DNA from: Sulfitobacter sp. F26204 | Lineage (GTDB): Bacteria > Pseudomonadota > Alphaproteobacteria > Rhodobacterales > Rhodobacteraceae | Assembly: GCF_026410305.1 (NCBI RefSeq) | Contig: NZ_JAPMLQ010000004.1 | Location: forward strand, 62,001-126,000 | DNA length: 64,000 bases | Direction of reading: 5' to 3' | In this document: piece after piece, positions 57,716-64,000 of the stretch | Numbering within the stretch: position 1 is the first letter of the stretch | Layout of the letters: every line of letters starts with the position of its first letter | Notes under the pieces: generated by a model | Databases searched by the model: none | What the model was told of the DNA's origin: nothing | Seen by the model: the letters and a program-made list of their open reading frames with translations, nothing else | Translations under genes and position numbers: made by a program

Positions 57716-59260
57716 CTATTGGCGAGGATTGCCGCGTCGCCATTTCCATGCTTGCCATCCCAATAGGCCGATAGCGACAGCGGTGCCGATCAGGGCCACA
57801 TGCCGCGGGCGCATGCCCTTTCCCGCTGTAGAAACCTCTCTGGGGGTATAGCGTTGATCCATCATTCGGGTTTTGGCCAGAATCTTTCCGCGCAGGTTTT
57901 CAGGTCGCTTTTTGATGCTGCGCAGACCTCTTTCTGTTTCGCTGTTCAACTCATCAATGGTTGCGATGAGGGATGCGTGTCTTTTCAGGGTTTGATCAAA
58001 GTGGTCGATCCCAACCCCCAAATGTTCGGCGAGCAGCCTTGACCGTGTATGCGAGATCAAATCATTCTCGCCCTTCAACGCCACGTTACATTCCGTGTCA
58101 AACCCCATGGACCGGTCGTTGATGTTACTCGACCCCAGGTGGATAACCGTCTGGTCTACGATCATGATTTTTGCATGGACGTAGATGGGTTCCTGTGCGG
58201 CGTTTACAGGATAATAAATCCGAAACCTGTCTTGATGATCGACGCTCTGAAGTTTTTCAATCATTCTGTTGCGCAGGACATGCATGGCGTCATTTTCAAA
58301 ATCGGACTGCGCGGCCTTGGGGTTAATGACGATGACCTCCGGCCCACATTTCTCTTCCAGCCGCGCAGACAGGGCATCGCAAATTGATTTCGCCGTAAAA
58401 TATTGAGACTCAATATAAATTACGTCTTTCGCCGATTTGATGCTGTCGAGAAACAAATTCTCTATTTCGTTCACGAGACGCCGATCCCCATAGGGGGGCT
58501 CTGTGCGGGCAATGGCGATTTCCAGATTGCGCCCGCAGGTATCCAATCCTTCTGGCCAAATCGGGCGATCCGGTACAGGCGGCCGCTCCAGCTGCTCGCC
58601 TGTGGCGCGCTCCCATCTTTTACGTGACAGATCGGACAGCGCTGATGCGGCCGCTCCGGTCATCGCTGATGTGACATCGTGCCAAGGTTTTGCCGGAGAA
58701 CCATCTTTGCAAACCCGTCGTGGGTCATCCGGAAGGTGTTCGGATGTATCCCACCTGTTTTCGGTTGCATCAATCCCGCCGCAAAACGCAAAGCTATCAT
58801 CGGCGACGACAATCTTCTGATGATGGCACGCGCCAAAGGGATGGTGGCCATCCAGGGCAAAGTGAATGCGATCACTGCCAAAGACGCTGAGCGCGACAGA
58901 GGGCAGCAGTCTTCCCGGAGCGACGACAACGGCTCCGTTCCATTTTAGCAGATACATTTGCAGTTGCGGCTTGAGCTCAATCACGGCTTCTAGAAAGGCA
59001 CCCATTTGGTTTGGCAATCCATCTGGAGCCAAGCCGTCATCGTCGCTTTCGCCGGGCAGCATCTCGATCTCGAAATCGAAATCCCAACCGATCAGAAGCA
59101 ATTGGTGCTGACAGTCTGCAATGACCTTTCTCAAATTCAGAAAATAATCGGCGCCATCAATGATAACCGCGAATTTTTTCGCTTTCTCGACCCTCCAGCA
59201 ATTGACTTCGCTTTCGAAGAACGGGCTTTCCCTTGGGAGATCACTGTTTGGTTTGTTCAT
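57716..59260 (-). CDS. Phospholipase D / cardiolipin synthase-family protein
   Basis: A 514-residue PLD-superfamily enzyme with both HKD motifs: HHQKIVVADDSFAFCGGID near residue 155 and YVHAKIMIVDQTVIHLGSSN near residue 370. The C-terminus carries a possible single membrane anchor (VALIGTAVAIGLLGWQAW) followed by basic residues. It could hydrolyse or transfer phosphatidyl groups; distinguishing phospholipase from cardiolipin synthase is not possible here. GGAGG precedes the ATG by 9 bases. Confidence 0.9.
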   Translation of the reverse strand: MNKPNSDLPRESPFFESEVNCWRVEKAKKFAVIIDGADYFLNLRKVIADCQHQLLLIGWDFDFEIEMLPGESDDDGLAPDGLPNQMGAFLEAVIELKPQLQMYLLKWNGAVVVAPGRLLPSVALSVFGSDRIHFALDGHHPFGACHHQKIVVADDSFAFCGGIDATENRWDTSEHLPDDPRRVCKDGSPAKPWHDVTSAMTGAAASALSDLSRKRWERATGEQLERPPVPDRPIWPEGLDTCGRNLEIAIARTEPPYGDRRLVNEIENLFLDSIKSAKDVIYIESQYFTAKSICDALSARLEEKCGPEVIVINPKAAQSDFENDAMHVLRNRMIEKLQSVDHQDRFRIYYPVNAAQEPIYVHAKIMIVDQTVIHLGSSNINDRSMGFDTECNVALKGENDLISHTRSRLLAEHLGVGIDHFDQTLKRHASLIATIDELNSETERGLRSIKKRPENLRGKILAKTRMMDQRYTPREVSTAGKGMRPRHVALIGTAVAIGLLGWQAWKWRRGNPRQ

Positions 59261-59693
59261 GAAATCATGCCTCCATTTCGCTGGTTGCCAAACCGGCGAT
59301 CAAATGTCGTTTTACCAAGTACCTGCAGCATCAAAGGCGTTTGCGACCTGCCGTTCAATTCACCTGTCACGCCAACCCCCTTCATCAAAGCCAAGCCCAT
59401 CTGGGAACAAACTGATGAGAGAGCCATCGAGTTCCTTTCAAGCGTTTTTGCACAGTCGCGGCACAAGATGCTTGGTTCACCGCTTGGTTGGAAACGCTGA
59501 TAAGCCACGGTGGGGCACCTCCTCATCACAGGCGGCTTTGTTGCTGGCGTCAACCTTCTTCATTTCCAACGTCTGCCTTGCGGTGGAAGGCAGGTAGATA
59601 CCTGAAGATGCGCTGGGCCAGGCTTATATTGGTTTGGTCACGACGTGCGGGGTGTCATGATACGCAATACTTGTGACTTCGCCTTGCCAGGCT
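59261..59693. other. Intergenic region without a supported gene
   Basis: 433 bases between two minus-strand genes. A 98-codon minus-strand frame (59257-59553) overlaps the phospholipase start by 4 bases but has no recognisable product and no clear ribosome site. A hairpin CTGCCTT/AAGGCAG (59573-59593) lies 100 bases before argE's stop side end and lacks a U-run. Confidence 0.4.
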
Positions 59694-60863
59694 TCAGCAC
59701 CCGGAGTGATCGGACAGTTCCGTGCCAAGCCTGTCCAACATGGTGAGGCATTGGGCAAGCTGATCGATCTCCAGATATTCATCTGCCTTATGAGCCTGGT
59801 CGATTGAGCCGGGTCCACAGACCACGACATCCATGCCAATTGCCTGAAATATGCCCGCTTCGGTGCCGAAAGGCACGACAGACGCGCTATTGGCACCTGT
59901 CAGACCGGCAACAATGCGCAGGGCTTCGTTATTGTCAGTAGGTGTCAGGCCGGCCACTTCGCCGATGACCTCGGTTTCGATCGAAGCGGATGGATGAACG
60001 GCGTGCATTGCGGGCAAAAGTACGTCGTTGCAATAGGTTTTCATCGCCTCCTTGACGAACTCGGCATCCCCGGCCTGCACCGGTCGCATTTCCCAGTCAA
60101 CCTGCGCTTTCGAAGCTATGACGTTGTGGACCGTGCCACCATTCAACGCGCCGATGTTCAAGGTGGTGCAGGGCGGATCAAAGCGGCTGTTTTCTGGGGC
60201 CATGGTTTTTAGATGATCCCGCAGTTCCATCAACCGGCTGACATAGCGCACAGCATATTCGACAGCATTGACGCCAAGGTCCGGTGATGAACCGTGACCT
60301 TCCAACCCTTGAAATCGGGTACTGTATTCATGGCAACCCTTGTGCCCTTCAACAATGCCCATGCTTGTCGGTTCACCGATGATGGCAAGGGACGGTTTGA
60401 GCGCTCTCTCGATCAGGGTACGGGCAAGGTGGCTTGCACCGAAACATCCTGTTTCCTCATCGTAGGTAAAAGCAAAATGCAGGGGTCTGTTGCGGATGCG
60501 CTGGGCGAAAACGGGGGCCATCGCGAGGGTTGCCGCGATAAAGCCTTTCATGTCGCAGCTCCCGCGCCCGTAGAGACGGCCGTTTCGCTCAAGCAATGCA
60601 AACGGATCGCTGGCCCAGTCCTGATCGGTGACAGGCACTACATCGCTATGGCCTGATAAGACGATGCCGCCATCGCAGAGCGGTCCCAGTGTTGCAAAAA
60701 GATTGGCCTTTTTACCGCTTTCGTCTGCAAGAATGTCGACCTGGGCACCACAGTCCTGCAGCCGGCTGGCAAGATAGGCGATCATCTCGAGGTTGCTATC
60801 GGCAGAAACCGTGGGAAAGGCAATCAGGTCCGACAGGATGCGCTTGGTCTGTTCGATCACCAC
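59694..60863 (-). CDS. argE: ArgE-type acetylornithine deacetylase (M20 family)
   Basis: A 389-residue M20 metallohydrolase: LSGHSDVVPVTD (first metal His/catalytic Asp), YGRGSCDMKGFIA (bridging Asp), YDEETGCFGA (catalytic Glu pair), and GPGSIDQAHKADEYLE (last His). This is the ArgE/DapE type that removes acetyl from N2-acetylornithine or similar substrates. The GTG start lies one base after the doeA stop. In this operon an acetyl-diaminobutyrate substrate from ectoine breakdown is conceivable, though the usual enzyme for that, DoeB, is of another family. Confidence 0.85.
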   Translation of the reverse strand: MVIEQTKRILSDLIAFPTVSADSNLEMIAYLASRLQDCGAQVDILADESGKKANLFATLGPLCDGGIVLSGHSDVVPVTDQDWASDPFALLERNGRLYGRGSCDMKGFIAATLAMAPVFAQRIRNRPLHFAFTYDEETGCFGASHLARTLIERALKPSLAIIGEPTSMGIVEGHKGCHEYSTRFQGLEGHGSSPDLGVNAVEYAVRYVSRLMELRDHLKTMAPENSRFDPPCTTLNIGALNGGTVHNVIASKAQVDWEMRPVQAGDAEFVKEAMKTYCNDVLLPAMHAVHPSASIETEVIGEVAGLTPTDNNEALRIVAGLTGANSASVVPFGTEAGIFQAIGMDVVVCGPGSIDQAHKADEYLEIDQLAQCLTMLDRLGTELSDHSGC

Positions 60864-60864
60864 C

Positions 60865-62049
60865 TCAACCTTTTACAAACAGTTTGCGTTCAATGTCGCA
60901 AAGAGTTTCGGCAGGGCCTTCCGATCTGATCAGTATCGTTTCGGTGGTCTCCAATCCCCAGGTATCCATCCAGAGCGCCGGCATGAAATGAAAAGTCATG
61001 CCTGCCTCAAGAACGGTCTCGTCCTCAGTGCGGATAGAAGCGGTTCGTTCGCCCCAGTCGGGCGGATAGCTGAGACCGATAGGATAGCCCATGCGGCCTG
61101 ATCGTTCGATTCCGTGCCTGGCCATTACCTGCATGAACGCTTGCGCGATGTCGCAGGTTCGGTTGCCCGCGCGTGCCATTTCAAGGCCCGCTGCGATGCC
61201 TTCGATCTGTGCTTCTTCGGCACGGCGCATTTCATCCGGGGGTGTCCCCAGGTAAATGGTACGACAAACCGGCGCGTGGTACCGTCGGTAACATCCGGAC
61301 AATTCAAAAAAGGTCGCCTCACCCGTTCGCATCGGCGTGCCGTCCCACGTCAGATGGGCAGCCGTTGCATCCAATCCCGAAGGCGTCAACGGTATAATGG
61401 CAGGGTAGTCGCCCCAGTCATCCCCGACACCCGTGACACCGGCATGCATGATGTCTGCAACCAGATCGTTTTTGCGCACCCCTGGTGCTGCACGTTCCAG
61501 TGCGACCCCGATCACCTTTTCTGATATGCGGGCGGCCTTGCGAATGAATTCAATTTCAGCGGCCGATTTGACCAGACGTTGCCAGTTCACCAAGGCGGTT
61601 GCGTCGATAATATCTGCCTGTGGGAGTTCTTCGGTCAGAATGGCATGGGCTTTGGCAGAATAATAGTAATTCTCCATCTCTACACCGATCCGTGCACCTT
61701 CAAGACCGCGCGCCTTGAACTGAGCGGCCAGGTCCTGCATTGGGTGGATCTTGGTCGATTGCACAAATTGATCACCGTAGCCGACGATATTCTCCTGCTG
61801 CATCCAGCAGGTGCGACGTCCTCCCATCATATCCATGTGACGGCCCCACCAGATGGGATCGCCTTCCTGGGTCAAGATTACGCCCTGATGAACATAAAAG
61901 GACCATCCGTCATATCCGGTCAGCCAGGCTTGATTTGACGGATCGGTAACAAACAGCGCGTCCAATCCCGCCTCCGTCATTGCGGTGCGGGTCTTGGCGA
62001 TGCGCCGGTCATATTCCGAAATCTCGAATGCAGCATTGTGTACAGCCAT
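60865..62049 (-). CDS. doeA: DoeA/EutD-type ectoine hydrolase (M24 fold)
   Basis: A 394-residue M24 (creatinase/prolidase) protein. It matches DoeA strongly by recall: TDPSNQAWLTGYDGWSFYVH, GVEMENYYYSAKAHA, LVNWQRLVKS, FFELSGCYRRYHAPVCRT, and MGYPIGLSYPPDWGERT. DoeA opens ectoine to N-acetyl-diaminobutyrate. The ATG at 62049 follows AAAGGG. It lies 22 bases after a class III aminotransferase gene and 1 base before argE. Another M24 hydrolase activity is possible, because no ectoine transporter is in view. Confidence 0.8.
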   Translation of the reverse strand: MAVHNAAFEISEYDRRIAKTRTAMTEAGLDALFVTDPSNQAWLTGYDGWSFYVHQGVILTQEGDPIWWGRHMDMMGGRRTCWMQQENIVGYGDQFVQSTKIHPMQDLAAQFKARGLEGARIGVEMENYYYSAKAHAILTEELPQADIIDATALVNWQRLVKSAAEIEFIRKAARISEKVIGVALERAAPGVRKNDLVADIMHAGVTGVGDDWGDYPAIIPLTPSGLDATAAHLTWDGTPMRTGEATFFELSGCYRRYHAPVCRTIYLGTPPDEMRRAEEAQIEGIAAGLEMARAGNRTCDIAQAFMQVMARHGIERSGRMGYPIGLSYPPDWGERTASIRTEDETVLEAGMTFHFMPALWMDTWGLETTETILIRSEGPAETLCDIERKLFVKG

Positions 62050-62071
62050 CAAATCGCCCTTTCAGAAATCA

Positions 62072-63445
62072 TTACCCTAGAACCGATGCCACGGCTTGTT
62101 GCGTCGCCGTCACCACGTGATCCGCTTCCGAGCGCGTCAGGCAAAAAGGCGGCGCAAAGCCCAGGATGTCACCCTGGGGCATCGCCCGTGCGATAACGTT
62201 GTTTTGTTCCAGCATCCTGGCGGCGATTTGTGGCCCGATCTTGTCGGCAGCATCGAAGAAACGGCGTCCGTCTCTATCTGCCACGAATTCGACGGCGCAG
62301 AGCATGCCTTCGCCGCGTATATCTGCGACGTGGGGATGATCGGCAAAGGCGCTGCTCATTGCTGCATTCAGATAGGTCCCGACCGCGCCCGCATTTTCTA
62401 CCAAACCCAGGCTGTCGATAAGGGCCAGGTTCGCCACACCAGCAGCGGCCCCGATGGGGTGGGCTGAATAGGTCCAGCCATGGCCAATGGGACCGTTTTC
62501 GTCGGTCCCTTGCTCCAACACCGCCCACATCTTTTCAGAAACGATGGACCCGGACAGCGGCGCATAGGCGGATGTCAGCCCTTTGGCGATGGTGATCAGA
62601 TCAGGTCGCATGCCGTAGTGATCCGAGCCGAACATCGTTCCAAGGCGGCCAAATCCGGTGACGACCTCATCCGCGACCAGCAGAATGTCATGGCGATCCA
62701 ACACAGCTTGGATCGCGGGCCAATACCCCTTGGGGGGAGGTACGATGCCACCGGTGCCAAGCACCGGTTCGCCGATGAATGCAGCGATTGTATCTGCTCC
62801 CTCGCGCTGGATCATGGTCTCGAGTTCGGACACGCAATGCGCCACGAATTCGGCTTCGCTTTGATTCAGATCAGCACGACGGAAATAATCGGGCGCCACG
62901 GTATGCAGCACTTGCGTCAGTGGCAGGTCGAATTTCTTGTGAAACAGTTCCAGACCCGTAAGGGATCCCGTCATCAACCCAGACCCATGATAGCCACGCC
63001 ACCGCGAGATGATCTTCTTTTTGGCTGGGCGTCCGAGGATGTTGTTATAGTACCAGATCAGCTTGATGTTGGTTTCGTTCGCATCCGAGCCGGACTGACC
63101 GAAATACACTTTGGACATGTGATCGGGCGCACGGTCGAGCACCATTTTTGCCAGCGTAATTGACGCTTCTGTGCCATGCCCGACGTAGGAATGATAATAG
63201 GCCAGCTCCCGCGCCTGATCCGCGATGGCCTCTGCGATTTCGGGGCGGCCATAGCCAACATTTACACAGTAAAGCCCCGCAAATGCATCCAGCAAACGGT
63301 TGCCGTCGCGGTCCTGAATATGGCACCCTGAGGCACCAGTTATGATGCGCTGGGGTAGATTTCCACGTGCGAATTCTGCGAGATGGGTGGAGGGGTGAAA
63401 AAAGTTATCCCGATCCCATTGTTCAAGTTTGTCGTTGTGAAGCAT
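62072..63445 (-). CDS. Class III PLP aminotransferase
   Basis: 457 residues from the ATG at 63445. Signatures: [62 protein letters not shown], and [14 protein letters not shown] with the PLP lysine. It resembles putrescine/omega-amino acid:pyruvate aminotransferases and the aminotransferases of ectoine-catabolic clusters. It is first in an operon with doeA and argE, so a diaminobutyrate or related amine is a reasonable but unproven substrate. Confidence 0.85.
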   Translation of the reverse strand: MLHNDKLEQWDRDNFFHPSTHLAEFARGNLPQRIITGASGCHIQDRDGNRLLDAFAGLYCVNVGYGRPEIAEAIADQARELAYYHSYVGHGTEASITLAKMVLDRAPDHMSKVYFGQSGSDANETNIKLIWYYNNILGRPAKKKIISRWRGYHGSGLMTGSLTGLELFHKKFDLPLTQVLHTVAPDYFRRADLNQSEAEFVAHCVSELETMIQREGADTIAAFIGEPVLGTGGIVPPPKGYWPAIQAVLDRHDILLVADEVVTGFGRLGTMFGSDHYGMRPDLITIAKGLTSAYAPLSGSIVSEKMWAVLEQGTDENGPIGHGWTYSAHPIGAAAGVANLALIDSLGLVENAGAVGTYLNAAMSSAFADHPHVADIRGEGMLCAVEFVADRDGRRFFDAADKIGPQIAARMLEQNNVIARAMPQGDILGFAPPFCLTRSEADHVVTATQQAVASVLG

Positions 63446-63487
63446 GTCAGACCTCTGGCTTTGGCGGCGCGCCGCCTGATGATGAAT

Positions 63488-63543
63488 GGAGCCAGTTGCG
63501 CATTTTGACCAACCCAAATTCAGGTTGGTGAGCAGATGGCTCC
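63488..63543 (-). promoter_or_regulatory. Nested stem-loop in the leader of the aminotransferase operon
   Basis: Outer arms GGAGCCA (63488-63494) and TGGCTCC (63537-63543) enclose inner arms ACCAACC (63508-63514) and GGTTGGT (63523-63529). The structure ends 42 bases before the aminotransferase ATG. It could be an operator pair or an RNA leader element. The remaining 63446-63782 gap holds the two divergent promoters and no gene. Confidence 0.4.
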
Positions 63544-63782
63544 GCTCCCCAAGCAGCAGCGCGCAATGCCTTTATTGCCAAGGTAGTATTGAGCATGAAG
63601 CACGCTTGATCGTTCAAGATCAACTGCGTTTTGATGCAAGTGCTATTTTTCCTGACACTCCCAGGGCGGTGGAGAAAGGAAAAACGCCGCTACGCCTGCG
63701 GCTGAATGAGAATGGCAGGCATCTATGATGTATTAACTAGTTTGCCCCATAAGCTGCGCGAAACGCCATTCTGGAGCGACTG

Positions 63783-64000
63783 ATGGTCGACACCCATGAC
63801 AAGCCTTCTCAGCAGGAAGGGCAATTGAAGCTGTATCATATCATCGTGTTGGTGATTTCTCTGATTGTTACGGTGTCGGCCTGGCAATACTCGAAACGTC
63901 AGGTCGAGAACCAGACACAGCAGGTTTTCACCGCGGCGCGAGATCATGTATTGGGTTTGATCGTTGAGCGTATGAACAAATACGAAGATGCGTTGTGGGC
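63783..64000 (+). CDS. N-terminus of a membrane sensor protein, CHASE-type (3'-truncated)
   Basis: The frame from the ATG at 63783 runs off the window. The 72 visible residues show a cytoplasmic start, one membrane helix (YHIIVLVISLIVTVSAWQYS, residues ~18-37) and the beginning of an extracytoplasmic domain with VLGLIVERMNKYEDALWA, the opening of a CHASE sensory domain. CHASE proteins usually continue into histidine kinase or GGDEF/EAL outputs, which cannot be seen here. Confidence 0.65.
   Translation, partial: MVDTHDKPSQQEGQLKLYHIIVLVISLIVTVSAWQYSKRQVENQTQQVFTAARDHVLGLIVERMNKYEDALW

Noticed and set aside
59257..59553. 98-codon minus-strand frame overlapping the phospholipase start by 4 bases
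   Set aside because: The overlap looks operon-like, but the protein is low-complexity-free yet unrecognisable and lacks a convincing ribosome site; left as intergenic.

Overview
The window looks like chromosome of a marine alphaproteobacterium of the Roseobacter group (Rhodobacterales). The basis is recognition: moderate-to-high GC, homodimeric aceE followed by lipoyl-domain-bearing aceF and lpd, a complete bhcRABCD beta-hydroxyaspartate cluster, tripartite tricarboxylate transporter genes, a DoeA-like ectoine hydrolase, and a tRNA-Phe whose sequence I know from many Rhodobacterales. The genus cannot be fixed from the sequence alone.

Layout. 1-3.6 kb is the end of a probable integrated element abutting the 3' end of tRNA-Phe (3678-3752, minus): a GIY-YIG-like nuclease fragment, a soluble FtsH-like AAA+/M41 protease, a row of four hairpins and an AlpA-like excisionase/regulator. 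4.2-8.8 kb is a marR-tctCBA solute transporter unit diverging from a D-amino-acid transaminase. 8.9-15.2 kb and 26.6-27.4 kb hold purine (urate/allantoin) catabolism: puuD, a LysR regulator, uraH, a puuE-uraD fusion, allA, an NCS2 permease and allE. Between them lie the pyruvate dehydrogenase operon (15.3-21.0 kb) and bhcDCBA/bhcR (21.2-26.6 kb). Allantoin breakdown releases glyoxylate and the BHA cycle turns glyoxylate into oxaloacetate, so the neighbourhood reads as one nitrogen/carbon recovery region. 28-36.3 kb is a complete five-step hut pathway (hutC-hutF diverging from hutI-hutH-hutG-hutU) with a Rieske oxygenase coupled to its end.

36.6-41.3 kb carries a 1398-residue protein of unknown function with internal helical repeats and a possible cysteine-protease-like C-terminus, plus a small partner gene. 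This is the best candidate for an undescribed system. 41.6-51.5 kb is aromatic catabolism centred on homogentisate: a catabolic-type reductive dehalogenase fused to its own reductase, a MarR regulator, hmgA-maiA-fahA, a degenerate metallo-beta-lactamase-fold protein, and a flavoprotein hydroxylase with a tiny partner resembling 3-hydroxyphenylacetate 6-hydroxylase MhaAB.

51.6-64 kb is mixed: a DMT exporter, an unusual kynureninase-like/cyclase fusion, ExoD, an FAD/NAD(P)-binding protein, a phospholipase D family protein, an argE-doeA-aminotransferase operon and the start of a CHASE-type membrane sensor running off the window. No rRNA, CRISPR array or complete insertion sequence was seen.
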